From: Pseudonocardia endophytica
GTDB taxonomy: Bacteria > Actinomycetota > Actinomycetes > Mycobacteriales > Pseudonocardiaceae
Direction of reading: 5' to 3'
NCBI RefSeq assembly: GCF_004339565.1
Contig: NZ_SMFZ01000002.1
Location: 2,108,001-2,172,000 of the forward strand
DNA length: 64,000 nt
How positions within the stretch are numbered: the stretch's first letter is position 1; each line of letters starts with the position of its first letter. The notes under the pieces were generated by a model that saw only the letters and a program-made list of their open reading frames with translations, did no database searches and had not been told where the DNA came from. A program made the translations under genes and the position numbers. Shown in pieces: positions 1 to 8,283 of the stretch.

Positions 1-594
1 GGTGGCGTCCTGGCCCGCTCCCGCGGCCTCGACCCGGTGGGCTTCGTCGTGCTGGCGATCCTGTCCGGGCTCGGCGGCGGGATCATCCGGGACACGTTGC
101 TGCAGTTCGGTCCGCCGGTCGCCCTGGTCGACCCCGCCTACATCGGGACGGCGTCGGCCGGGGCGCTGGTGGCGTTCTTCCTGCCGTTCGACGGCGCGTT
201 GTGGCGTCGGTGCTTCCCGGTCGTCGACGCGTGCGCGGTCGGCTGCTGGGCGACCGCCGGTGCGCAGAAGACGCTCGGCGCGGGCCTCGCCTGGTGGGCG
301 GCGATCCTGCTGGGGATCGTCACGGCCGTCGGCGGCAGCGCCGTACGAGACGTGGTGCTCGGCCGCATCCCGCTGATCTTCGGAGGGACGACGCTGTACG
401 CGACGTCCGCACTCATCGGGGCCGCGACGATGGTGGCCCTGCACGCCGTCGGAGCACCGGCCGCCGGACTGGTGGCCGGCACGACGGTGGGTGCCGCCGT
501 CACCCTCCTCGCCCGCTGGCGCGGCTGGGAGCTCCGCGGCGCCTACGCGTGGCGCGGTCCCGGGCGTCGGCGGGCGGAGCCGAACCGACCATGA
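1..594 (+). CDS. TRIC/UPF0126 family membrane channel protein, 5' end outside window
   Basis: The reading frame is open from the first base, so the N-terminus is missing; about 197 residues are visible. The protein is strongly hydrophobic and has the internal duplication of the bacterial TRIC (trimeric intracellular cation channel, formerly UPF0126) family. A GGGIIRD motif near the visible start is echoed by GGSAVRDVVLGRIP about 90 residues later; in the family these Gly-Gly-x-x-Arg-Asp turns break the pore helices. Family members are monovalent cation channels of the inner membrane, usually about 200-230 residues, so little is lost. The tail is short and basic. The stop codon lies inside the left arm of the palindromic element at 589-658. 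Confidence 0.85.
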   Translation, partial: GGVLARSRGLDPVGFVVLAILSGLGGGIIRDTLLQFGPPVALVDPAYIGTASAGALVAFFLPFDGALWRRCFPVVDACAVGCWATAGAQKTLGAGLAWWAAILLGIVTAVGGSAVRDVVLGRIPLIFGGTTLYATSALIGAATMVALHAVGAPAAGLVAGTTVGAAVTLLARWRGWELRGAYAWRGPGRRRAEPNRP

Positions 595-658
595 TCGGTG
601 ACCGCGTCCGGATCGGGGCGGTGGAGTGCCTTGACCTGGACCCGACTGCCGATCATGG
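589..658. repeat. Dispersed GATC-ended palindromic element, copy 1
   Basis: A 70-bp element bounded by perfect 10-bp inverted arms, CCATGATCGG (589-598) and CCGATCATGG (649-658). Its length and several internal blocks (GTCCGGATCG near the left arm, GACCCG near the right) match the copy at 48029-48098. It overlaps the stop codon of the TRIC gene and fills much of the gap to the next gene, which converges on it, so it may act as a bidirectional terminator. Confidence 0.7.
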
Positions 659-711
659 GCGCGGGACGCGAGACGCGGGCGGGACGTCGGGCCGGACGAC
701 GCGGTGGTGGA

Positions 712-2436
712 TCAGCGGCACGCCAGGTAGCCGGGCACCCGGAACGACCCGGTACGGAACGGCCCGCCACCGACGATGACCTGGCGTCCGTCCTGGATCT
801 GGTAGACGAGCTGCGGCTGGGCCAGTGACGGGTCGCCGTGGTCGTCGATGCCGAGCGCGGTCTGGCTCGGGGTGTCGAAGTTGTAGGTGCCGTTGACGCC
901 GCGGTAGGGCTCCGCGCGCAGGTGGGCGGCGACGCCCTCGCCGTCGGACAGGTCGCCGCAGGACGCCCACGCGCGCGCCACGCGCTGCATCCGGTCGTAG
1001 GCCAGCCCGGCGTGCGACCGGCCGGGGACGACGCCGAACCGGTCCCGGTAGCGGCGGGCGAAGCCGTGACCGACGGCGTCGGAGTACGTGCCGGTCGTCG
1101 TGGCCCACACGACGCCATCGGCCAGCGGGCCGAGGCAGTGGCGGAACGCCGGGACCGACGGCGCGTAGATGCCGTACGGGAGCGCGGTCGAGCCCAGCGC
1201 GCGCAGCGCGGTGACGGCCGCGGCGGCGTCGTCGACGAAGAAGCTGCCGATCATGACGGCGGCCGCGGGCTCCCGGACGGCGGTGGCGATCGCGCGGGTC
1301 CAGCCGTCGTCGGTGCCGGTGACGGGCACGACGTCGAGCTCCCACCCCTGCGCCTCGGCGTCCACGCGGGCCCGCCCGATGCCGAAGTCGACGCCGTGCC
1401 AGTGCTTCACGACGACAGCCAGGCGGTGCGACGGGGCGACCCACTCGCCGGAGTCCCGCAGCGCCGTCAGGAACTCGACGAAGCGCGGCGCGTAGCCGGT
1501 GTCGCTGGCGCACACCTGGAACACCCGGCCGAACCGGGCCGGGTCGCCGGAGACCATGCGCTCCATCGCGCCGCTCGTCGCGGCGTGCAGGTACGGGATT
1601 CCCGACGCCGCGGCGAGCTCGTGGCCGATCTCCTGCGCCGCGAGGTAGCCGGAGGTCAGAACGTCGACCCCGTCCCGGATCAGCGACCCGAACGCCGTCT
1701 CGACCGACGCGCCGCTGCTCACCTCCACGTCGCGTACGACGGCGCGGATCCGGCGTCCGCGGACGCCTCCGGCGGCGTTGATCTCCTCGATCGCCAGCCG
1801 CAGGCCGTTGACCATCTCGCGCCCGTCGTCGCTGCCGCGACCGGACAGCGGCAGCGCGGCCCCGACGACGAGCTCGCGCCGCGGAGCCGGGACCCGGGGC
1901 CTGCGCGTGACCGGTGCGTCCGTGGCCGCGACGAGGCGCCCGACGGACAGGTGCGCGTAGTGGGCGGCGGGGCCGGGGAGCGGGACGCAGATCAGGCCCG
2001 TGTCCAGCGCGTACGTGGCGGCGGCCGTGCGCGTCGGTGCGTCCAGCTTCAGCATCAGGTGGTTGACGTGGGTGGCGGCCGTGCGCTGGGTGATGCCGAG
2101 GTCGCGCGCGATCTCGGCGTTCGAGAGCCCGACGACGAGCATCGTCAGGACCTCCAGCTCACGCGGCGACAGCCGGGCGGGCAGCTCGTCCACCGGCTCC
2201 CCGCTGAGCACGACGTGGTCGAAGCCGTGCTCCGACCGCGCCTCCAGCACGACCCGGCACAGCCTCCCGGACAGCGGTACCCGCCAGTGGAACGTGCAGC
2301 GGGCCAGCTCCGCCCGTCCCATCGCGGCGGCCAGCGCGACGAGCTCCGGCGGCACGTCGTCGTGCGTGCCGCGGTCGGCCAGCCCGAGGCCGCCGTCCGG
2401 CCGGATCTGGACCGTGAAGGCCGCCCCTGACCACAT
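712..2436 (-). CDS. LuxR-type HTH regulator fused to a type I periplasmic-binding-protein domain
   Basis: A predicted 574-residue one-component regulator. Residues 1-85 are of unknown type. Residues about 88-148 are a LuxR/GerE helix-turn-helix (LSPRELEVL start, then GLSNAEIARDLGITQRTAATHVNHLMLKL). Residues about 189-545 match the branched-chain amino acid/urea/amide binding-protein fold (Peripla_BP_6), with VVGAALPLSGRG and GLRLAIEEINAAGGVRGRRI. No signal peptide or membrane segment is visible, so the binding domain should be cytoplasmic, as in AmiC-like or LacI-like effector domains. I chose the ATG at 2436 because GGGAGGTG sits about 6 nt upstream; an in-frame extension to 2598 has no such site and would run through the divergent promoter. 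It is divergent from the deacetylase gene and probably regulates it. The domain calls are firm; the target and ligand are inferred. Confidence 0.85.
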   Translation of the reverse strand: MWSGAAFTVQIRPDGGLGLADRGTHDDVPPELVALAAAMGRAELARCTFHWRVPLSGRLCRVVLEARSEHGFDHVVLSGEPVDELPARLSPRELEVLTMLVVGLSNAEIARDLGITQRTAATHVNHLMLKLDAPTRTAAATYALDTGLICVPLPGPAAHYAHLSVGRLVAATDAPVTRRPRVPAPRRELVVGAALPLSGRGSDDGREMVNGLRLAIEEINAAGGVRGRRIRAVVRDVEVSSGASVETAFGSLIRDGVDVLTSGYLAAQEIGHELAAASGIPYLHAATSGAMERMVSGDPARFGRVFQVCASDTGYAPRFVEFLTALRDSGEWVAPSHRLAVVVKHWHGVDFGIGRARVDAEAQGWELDVVPVTGTDDGWTRAIATAVREPAAAVMIGSFFVDDAAAAVTALRALGSTALPYGIYAPSVPAFRHCLGPLADGVVWATTTGTYSDAVGHGFARRYRDRFGVVPGRSHAGLAYDRMQRVARAWASCGDLSDGEGVAAHLRAEPYRGVNGTYNFDTPSQTALGIDDHGDPSLAQPQLVYQIQDGRQVIVGGGPFRTGSFRVPGYLACR

Positions 2437-2484
2437 CGCGGCACCTCCCGCCCTCCCCGTCGAGCATGCCCTACGGATGCGCAC

Positions 2485-2514
2485 CTGACGATGCGCTACG
2501 TACATCTGACGATG
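2485..2514. promoter_or_regulatory. Direct repeats in divergent promoter, candidate operator
   Basis: Two exact CTGACGATG copies at 2485-2493 and 2506-2514 are spaced 21 bp, two helical turns, in the 140-bp gap between the LuxR/PBP fusion gene and the deacetylase. The spacing and position suit a dimeric HTH protein. There is no direct evidence of binding. Confidence 0.4.
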
Positions 2515-2576
2515 GCAGGCGGTCCGATCGTTCCTAGCTTCTCCGAAACCGAGACCCGCCCACGATCGGAGACGTG

Positions 2577-3494
2577 ATGGGACACCTGCAGCTGCCACCC
2601 GGGAAGAAGATCGCCGTCAACCTCGGCACCGACTTCGACGCCCAGTGCCTCTGGCTCGGCGCGTTCAACCGGCCGACCCCGGCGTCGATGTCGCGCGGCG
2701 AGTTCGGCGCCGAGGTCGGCGTGCCGCGCCTGCTGTCGCTCTACAAGCGCTACGGCGTACGCACGACGTGGTTCACGCCGGGCCACTCGATCGACACGTT
2801 CCCCGAGGCGTGCAAGAAGGTGCTCGACGACGGTCACGAGTTCGGCCACCACGGCTACTACCACGAGAACCCGACGATGATCTCCGGCGACACCGAGCGC
2901 CGGCTCGTGAACCTCGCGTTCGAGACGTTCAAGAACGTCCTGGGCATCCGGCCGGTCGGCTACCGGTCGCCGTACTGGGACTACAGCGAGTCCACACTGG
3001 ACATCATCGAGGACTCCGGCCTGATCTACGACACGTCGCTGATGGGCCGCGACTTCCACCCGTACCACCCGCAGCGCTGGCAGGTGCGCTGGGAGCGCGG
3101 CAACGTCGCGGGCCGGGCGAGCCGGGTGCTCGAGATCCCGGTCAACTGGTACCTCGACGACTTCCCGCCGCTGGCCTACACCGGTCCGCAGGCCGGTATG
3201 CAGGACTCGAACACGATCTACAACCGGTGGAAGGACATCTTCGACTACGGGTACGCGAACGAGACGAACCCCGTGTTCGCGACGTGCGTCCACCCGCAGA
3301 TCATCGGCCAGGCGCATCACATGCTCTGGTACGAGCGGCTCGTCGAGTACATCGCGGGCCACGAGGGCGTCTGGTTCGCGACGATCGAGGAGATCGCGAA
3401 GGCCTGGGTCGACGACGAGACCGACGAGGCGAAGTTCGCGCTGCCCGACGTCCGCGGCGTCGAGCCCGCGCCGGCCGACTCCGGCTGGGCCTGA
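2577..3494 (+). CDS. Polysaccharide deacetylase family hydrolase (PuuE/cyclic-imide-hydrolase-like)
   Basis: A 305-residue NodB-fold (CE4) protein. Visible features are an early Asp in TDFDAQ, the HHGYYHENP segment that corresponds to the metal- or substrate-binding histidines, and GYRSPYWDYSESTLDIIEDSGLIYD, which is typical of the PuuE allantoinase/cyclic imide hydrolase/HpPgdA branch. That branch acts on small cyclic amides or imides as well as on sugars. No signal peptide is seen, which favours an intracellular small-molecule substrate. The ATG at 2577 is preferred over the GTG directly before it because CGGAG lies about 6 nt upstream. Its stop overlaps the acylase start by one base (TGATG), implying translational coupling. 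The substrate is unknown. Confidence 0.8.
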   Translation: MGHLQLPPGKKIAVNLGTDFDAQCLWLGAFNRPTPASMSRGEFGAEVGVPRLLSLYKRYGVRTTWFTPGHSIDTFPEACKKVLDDGHEFGHHGYYHENPTMISGDTERRLVNLAFETFKNVLGIRPVGYRSPYWDYSESTLDIIEDSGLIYDTSLMGRDFHPYHPQRWQVRWERGNVAGRASRVLEIPVNWYLDDFPPLAYTGPQAGMQDSNTIYNRWKDIFDYGYANETNPVFATCVHPQIIGQAHHMLWYERLVEYIAGHEGVWFATIEEIAKAWVDDETDEAKFALPDVRGVEPAPADSGWA

Positions 3495-5833
3495 TGACGG
3501 CGCCTCATGACGTCCCGACCGAGTCGCGGGCGGTGCCCGGGCTGGACGGCGACGTCGAGGTGATCACCGACCGGTGGGGCGTCCCGCACGTGTACGCCAC
3601 GACCCGGCACGACGCCTATGTGGCGCAAGGGTTCCAGGCCGCGCGTGACCGGCTGTTCCAGATCGACCTCTGGCGACGACGGGGCCTCGGCCGGCTGTCC
3701 GAGGTGTTCGGCAGCCGGTTCCTGGCCCAGGACCGGGCGACCCGGCTGTTCCTCTACCGCGGTGACATGCGCTCCGAGTGGCTCGCCTACGGCAACGCCG
3801 CCCGGGACGTCGTGTCGGCGTTCGTGTCCGGCGTGAACGCCTACGTCGACTGGGCCCTGCAGGTGCCCGACGAGCGCCTGCCGCCGGAGTTCGCTGCGCT
3901 CGGGCACACCCCGGCGCACTGGGCGCCCGACGACGTCGTCCGGATCCGCACGCACGGCCTGCTCTACAACGCCGAGCAGGAGCTCGGCCGCGCGCTGACC
4001 GTGCGCGACCTCGGCGCGGCGGCCGAGGAGCTCCGCTCGGTCCGCGACCCGCACACCGACCTCGTCGTCCCGGACGCGGACGCGCTGGCCCACCTGACCG
4101 ACGGGGTGCTCGACGTCTACCGCCTGGCGTTCGCCCCCGCCGACTTCTCGGAGCTCGCCCCGGAGCGGGCGGCAGGGTCGGCCGGGTCGTCGGCGCCGTC
4201 GGGCAGCAACAACTGGGTCGTGTCCGGCGACCGGACCGGCACCGGACGGCCGGTGCTGGCGAACGACCCGCACCGGGCGGTCACGGTGCCGTCGCTGCGC
4301 TACCTCACACACCTCGAGGCGCCGGGCATGAGCGTGATCGGTGCCGGGGAGCCGAACCTGCCGGGCGTGTCGATCGGGCACAACGGGCGGGTCGCCTTCG
4401 GGCTGACGATCTGGCCGGTCGACCACGAGGACCTCTACGTCTACGAGCTCCACCCCGACGACGACGGGCGCTACCGCTACCGCGGCGCGTGGGAGGCGTT
4501 CACGGTGGTCGAGGAGACCACCGACGTCGCGGGCGGCGACCCGGAGACGGTGCGGCTCACGTACTCCCGGCACGGTCCGGTCGTGCACGTCGACCCGGCT
4601 GCTCGCGTGGCGGTCGCCGTCCGGGCGGTCTGGCTGGAGCCCGGGATGGCGCCCTACCTGGCCAGCCTGGAATACCAGGAGGCTCAGGACGTCGACGAGT
4701 TCCGGCGCGCGCTGCGCCGATGGGGCGCGCCCGGCGCGAACCAGCTGTTCGCGTCCGCGGACGGTGACATCGGGTGGCAGGCGTGCGCACTCGTGCCGCG
4801 CAGGCCCGGGTGGGACGGTTCGGTGCCGGTGCCCGGTGACGGCCGCTACGAGTGGGACGGGTTCGCGCGCCTCGAGGAGCTGCCCGGCGTCGGCAACCCG
4901 GACGCCGGCTGGTTCTCGACGTCGAACGAGGAGAACTCCCCGGACGGCTACGACGGTCCGACGATCACGACGGACTGGTATTCCAGTGCGCGCCACGAGC
5001 GCCTCGTCGGCCTGCTCGGCGGCGACGACCCGGTGGACGTCGTGGCCAGCGTCCGGATGCAGGGTGACGCCATGAACCTGCACGGACGTCGCCTGCTCGA
5101 CCGTCTGAGCACGGTGACCGGGGACATGCGGCACGCCGACGAGTGGGCCGCGCTGCAGGCGTGGGACGGCGTCGAGACGGCCGACTCCCGTGCCGCGCTG
5201 GTGTTCCAGGTCTGGGTGCGCAGGCACCTGCGGCCGTGGCTGGTCGACCGGTGCCTGGAGCGGCTCGGGGCCGACCCCGCCGCGGCGACGGCGGCCCGGC
5301 ACCGGCTCCTGCGCGCCGACACGCTGTTCTCGGAGCTGCGCCCGGACCTGCGGATGGTCGCGCTGTTCGGCCCCGAGGACGCGGAGCTCCTCCGGGACGG
5401 CGTCGACGCGACGCTGGGCGCGGCCCTGGCCGACATCGTCGACCTGCTCGGGGACGCGGAGTGGACGTGGGGTGCGCTGCACCGCACCGAGCTCCGGCAC
5501 GCGGTGTTCTCGCACGTCCCGGACGCGCCGCCGCGGTGGCGGGCGCTGCCGTCGGTGCCGCGCGCCGGCAGCGGGGACACGGTCGGGCTCACCGGGCACG
5601 ACCCGTCGTTCAACGCCGTGATGGGCTCGAGCTTCCGGATCGCCGTCGACGTGGGGGAGTGGGACTCCACGCTGGTACTGAACTCGCCGGGACAGTCCGG
5701 TGACCCGCGGTCGTCGCACTACGACGACCAGCTCGGAATGTGGGCCGACGGCGAGGCGTTCCCGCTGGCCTACACCCGCGACGCGGTCCTCGCCGCCGCC
5801 GAGAGCCGGCTGCGGCTGACGCCCGACTCCTGA
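3494..5833 (+). CDS. Penicillin acylase family N-terminal nucleophile amidohydrolase
   Basis: A 779-residue protein of the penicillin/cephalosporin/AHL acylase family (Ntn-hydrolases, amide bond cleavage). The N-terminal part carries DRWGVPHVYA and the GFQAARDRLFQIDLWRRRGLGRLSEVFG block typical of the alpha subunit. GSNNWVVSG at about residues 237-245 contains the expected autocatalytic processing site; Ser238 would become the beta-subunit nucleophile. ANDPH and GVSIGHNGRVAFGLT follow, as in the family. Most relatives carry a signal peptide, but this one starts MTAPHDVP with no hydrophobic segment, so it probably works in the cytoplasm. It is translationally coupled to the deacetylase, suggesting sequential hydrolysis of an N-acylated or cyclic amide. 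Confidence 0.88.
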   Translation: MTAPHDVPTESRAVPGLDGDVEVITDRWGVPHVYATTRHDAYVAQGFQAARDRLFQIDLWRRRGLGRLSEVFGSRFLAQDRATRLFLYRGDMRSEWLAYGNAARDVVSAFVSGVNAYVDWALQVPDERLPPEFAALGHTPAHWAPDDVVRIRTHGLLYNAEQELGRALTVRDLGAAAEELRSVRDPHTDLVVPDADALAHLTDGVLDVYRLAFAPADFSELAPERAAGSAGSSAPSGSNNWVVSGDRTGTGRPVLANDPHRAVTVPSLRYLTHLEAPGMSVIGAGEPNLPGVSIGHNGRVAFGLTIWPVDHEDLYVYELHPDDDGRYRYRGAWEAFTVVEETTDVAGGDPETVRLTYSRHGPVVHVDPAARVAVAVRAVWLEPGMAPYLASLEYQEAQDVDEFRRALRRWGAPGANQLFASADGDIGWQACALVPRRPGWDGSVPVPGDGRYEWDGFARLEELPGVGNPDAGWFSTSNEENSPDGYDGPTITTDWYSSARHERLVGLLGGDDPVDVVASVRMQGDAMNLHGRRLLDRLSTVTGDMRHADEWAALQAWDGVETADSRAALVFQVWVRRHLRPWLVDRCLERLGADPAAATAARHRLLRADTLFSELRPDLRMVALFGPEDAELLRDGVDATLGAALADIVDLLGDAEWTWGALHRTELRHAVFSHVPDAPPRWRALPSVPRAGSGDTVGLTGHDPSFNAVMGSSFRIAVDVGEWDSTLVLNSPGQSGDPRSSHYDDQLGMWADGEAFPLAYTRDAVLAAAESRLRLTPDS

Positions 5834-5867
5834 CGGCGGCCTCGGCTGCCGCCGTGGTCGTCGTGAT

Positions 5868-5984
5868 CGCCGGAACGTCCCGCTCGACGGGCCCCGGACG
5901 AATCGAGTGGTGGGTTGTGGCGGTTGAACCCGCCGGAACGTCACACTCGATCGCCCGGGGCCGGTCGAGTGGCGTGTCGTGGCG
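5868..5984. repeat. Two tandem imperfect hairpin repeats, 63-bp period
   Basis: The 304-bp gap between the acylase and hutH holds no gene. It contains two related units, 5868-5922 and 5931-5984, each starting CGCCGGAACGTC and ending near GTGGCG. Each unit can fold through an inverted repeat: CACTCGA with TCGAGTG exactly in the second, with one mismatch in the first. They may be a transcription terminator pair or mobile palindromic repeats. Confidence 0.55.
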
Positions 5985-6137
5985 CCGCGAGACGACCAGT
6001 GACCGCTGTCCGGCGACGGTCTGCCGGGTGACCGTGCTCCTCTCCGTCGCCGGTCGAGCGCGCTCCGTGCTCCTACCCTCACGGAGCGGGATTGTCGAGA
6101 CTGCCGGGCAGGCCCGGCCCCGGCCTAGCCTGACGGG

Positions 6138-7691
6138 ATGGTCAGTTCCCTGCGTCGTACCGAACCGGTGGTCGGGGTGGGGCCCGGTCCGCTCTCCTGC
6201 GCGGACGTGGTCGCCGTCGCGCGGCACGGCGCCCACGTCGAGCTGACCGCGGAGGCCGAGCAGCGGATCACGGCCGGACGGGCGGTCGTCGACGAGCTCG
6301 CCCACCGTCCGGACCCGCACTACGGCGTGTCCACCGGCATCGGGGCGCTGGCCACCACGCGGGTCGGCGCCGCGGACCGGACGCGGATGCAGCAGAGCAT
6401 CCTGCGCTCGCACGCGGCGGGCGCCGGAGCGGACGTCGAACCCGAGGTCGTGCGGGCGATGATGGCGCTGCGGCTGTCCACACTGGCCACCGGCCACACC
6501 GGCGTGCGGGTCTCGACGGCGCGGGCCTACGCCGCTCTGCTCAACTCCGGGATCGTCCCGTGCGTGCCGGAGTTCGGCTCGCTCGGCTGCTCGGGGGACC
6601 TGGCGCCGCTCTCGCACTGCGCGCTCGTGCTGACCGGGGAGGGCGTCGTCCGGGACGCCGCAGGCGTGCGCGGACCGGCCGGCCCGGCGCTGGCGGCGGC
6701 CGGGCTCACGCCCGTCGTCCCGGTGGAGAAGGAGGGCCTGGCGCTGGTCAACGGCACCGACGGGATGCTCGGCATGGTCATGCTCGCCTGCGCCGACCTG
6801 GACCTGCTGCTCCGTTCCGCCGACGTCACCGCCGCGATGAGCGTGGAGGCGCTGCTGGGCACCGACGCGGCGTTCGCGGCCGACCTGCAGGCGCTGCGGC
6901 CGCACCCCGGCCAGGCCGCGTCGGCGGGAGCGCTCCGGTCGCTGCTGGCCGGGTCGGCGATCGTGCAGAGCCACAGTGGACCGTCGGACACCCGGGTGCA
7001 GGACGCGTACTGCCTGCGCTGCGTCCCGGCCGTGCACGGCGCCGCCCGGGACACGCTCGACCACGCCGTCGTCGTCGCCGAGCGGGAGGCGGCGTCCGCA
7101 GTGGACAACCCGGTGGTCACACCGGACGGGCAGGTCCGCAGCTCCGGCAACTTCCACGGTGCCCCGCTCGCCTACGTGCTGGACTTCCTCGCGATCGCCG
7201 CCGCGGACGTCGCCGGGATGGCCGAACGCCGCACCGACCGCATGCTCGACCCGGCCCGCAGCCACGGCCTCCCCGCGTTCCTGGCCTCCGAGCCGGGGGT
7301 CGACTCCGGCGTGATGATCGCCCACTACACGCAGGCCGCGCTCGTCGGAGAACTACGTCGCCTCGCCGTCCCGGCGTCGGTGGAGTCCATCCCGACGAGC
7401 GCGATGCAGGAGGACCACGTCTCGTTCGGCTGGTCGGCCGCGCGCAAGCTGCGCCAGGCGCTGGACGGGCTCGCGACCGTGCTCGGCGTCGAGCTGCTGG
7501 TCTCGGCGCGGGCGCTGGACCTGCGTGCACCGCTCACGCCGGCCTCGGCCACCGGAGCCGTGCGCGACCGCCTGCGGGCCGACGTCGCGGGGCCGGGGCC
7601 GGACCGGTTCCTCGCACCCGAGGTCGAGGCCGCGACGGCGCTCGTGCGGGCCGGTCAGGTCGTCGCCGCGGCGGGCCCGGCCGTCGCGTGA
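6138..7691 (+). CDS. hutH: Histidine ammonia-lyase (aromatic amino acid ammonia-lyase family)
   Basis: A 517-residue MIO enzyme that would deaminate L-histidine to urocanate. Tyr62 lies in YGVSTGIGA, the catalytic tyrosine segment. The MIO prosthetic group would form from Cys151-Ser152-Gly153 within GSLGCSGDLAPLSH; the first position is Ala in the classical ASG triad. Other landmarks are EGLALVNGTDGMLG, QDAYCLRC and SSGNFHG. Length and architecture are normal. No other hut gene is adjacent, so this copy is either an isolated hutH or a paralogue using another aromatic amino acid. It is separated from the acylase operon by the hairpin repeats and probably has its own promoter. Its stop lies 4 nt from the stop of the convergent next gene. 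Confidence 0.85.
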   Translation: MVSSLRRTEPVVGVGPGPLSCADVVAVARHGAHVELTAEAEQRITAGRAVVDELAHRPDPHYGVSTGIGALATTRVGAADRTRMQQSILRSHAAGAGADVEPEVVRAMMALRLSTLATGHTGVRVSTARAYAALLNSGIVPCVPEFGSLGCSGDLAPLSHCALVLTGEGVVRDAAGVRGPAGPALAAAGLTPVVPVEKEGLALVNGTDGMLGMVMLACADLDLLLRSADVTAAMSVEALLGTDAAFAADLQALRPHPGQAASAGALRSLLAGSAIVQSHSGPSDTRVQDAYCLRCVPAVHGAARDTLDHAVVVAEREAASAVDNPVVTPDGQVRSSGNFHGAPLAYVLDFLAIAAADVAGMAERRTDRMLDPARSHGLPAFLASEPGVDSGVMIAHYTQAALVGELRRLAVPASVESIPTSAMQEDHVSFGWSAARKLRQALDGLATVLGVELLVSARALDLRAPLTPASATGAVRDRLRADVAGPGPDRFLAPEVEAATALVRAGQVVAAAGPAVA

Positions 7692-7695
7692 GGGA

Positions 7696-8160
7696 TCAGT
7701 AGGTGCCCTTGACGACGAAGAAGCTGCCGCGGATGGTCCCGGCCAGCTTCGAGCGCTGGCGGGCGAACCTGAACCGTGACTCCAGCTCGTCGGGCACCGG
7801 CATGCCGTCGGACAGCTTGAACCCGACGGCCCGCTTCCCGCCGTCCTCCAGGGCGTACATCAGGTTGATCACCAGACCGGACTCGTAGAACACGTAGTCG
7901 AAGCGGGTCCCGTCGACGACGAACGTGGTCGCCTCGAGCGGGCGGGCCGCGATCTCGAGACCCCGCTCCTCGGACAGCACCCGCGTGACCCGGTCGACGG
8001 GCTCCGTCGCCTCGGCCGCCGGGTCGACCGTGAACTCGTGGTCGAACTTGTTCTTGAAGTAGCGGGCCTCGTTGGCGCGCAGGCCCGCCAGCGCGTCCGG
8101 GAACGGGGACGACTCCAGCCCTGCGGTGGAGACGGTGGTGAAGTCGACGGCCTGCGGCAT
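7696..8160 (-). CDS. Hypothetical protein, 154 residues
   Basis: I do not recognise the family. It is a soluble, mixed-composition protein beginning MPQAVDFTTVS and ending with GTIRGSFFVVKGTY. It has no signal peptide or membrane segment. It converges on hutH with only 4 nt between stops and is divergent from the sigma-factor cassette. The ATG at 8160 was chosen because the frame upstream has no protein-like character; the ribosome-binding site is weak. Codon usage (GC-rich third positions) supports a real gene. Confidence 0.6.
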   Translation of the reverse strand: MPQAVDFTTVSTAGLESSPFPDALAGLRANEARYFKNKFDHEFTVDPAAEATEPVDRVTRVLSEERGLEIAARPLEATTFVVDGTRFDYVFYESGLVINLMYALEDGGKRAVGFKLSDGMPVPDELESRFRFARQRSKLAGTIRGSFFVVKGTY

Positions 8161-8200
8161 GGGGGCCAGCGTACGACTCGACAAGAATTTCTCCGGGAGA

Positions 8201-8230
8201 TGTCGAACAGTCCGGCGCCCGTTCGTGGTC
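8201..8230 (+). promoter_or_regulatory. Candidate ECF-type promoter of the sigma cassette
   Basis: TGTCGA at 8201-8206 lies about 78 nt before the first start codon of the cassette, with a CGTGGTC-like element about 18 nt downstream. From memory, ECF42 sigma factors recognise TGTCGA at -35, so this would be an autoregulated promoter. The -10 assignment is weak. Confidence 0.35.
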
Positions 8231-8283
8231 TGAGTAGAGACCGGCACACACGGGCCGGTCGACAACCACCACCGGAGGTCACC

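Noticed and set aside
838..2430. Long plus-strand reading frame opposite the LuxR/PBP gene
   Set aside because: A GC-driven shadow with no recognisable domains, antisense to a gene with clear domain structure.
2645..3493. Long N-terminal extension of the penicillin acylase
   Set aside because: It is the shifted frame of the deacetylase gene, Arg/Pro-rich, and the TGATG junction gives a proper start at 3494.
6588..6596. Histidine ammonia-lyase inactivated by Ala-to-Cys at the MIO triad
   Set aside because: The cyclising Ser-Gly is intact and Cys at this position probably is a lineage variant of actinobacterial enzymes; other active-site segments are normal.
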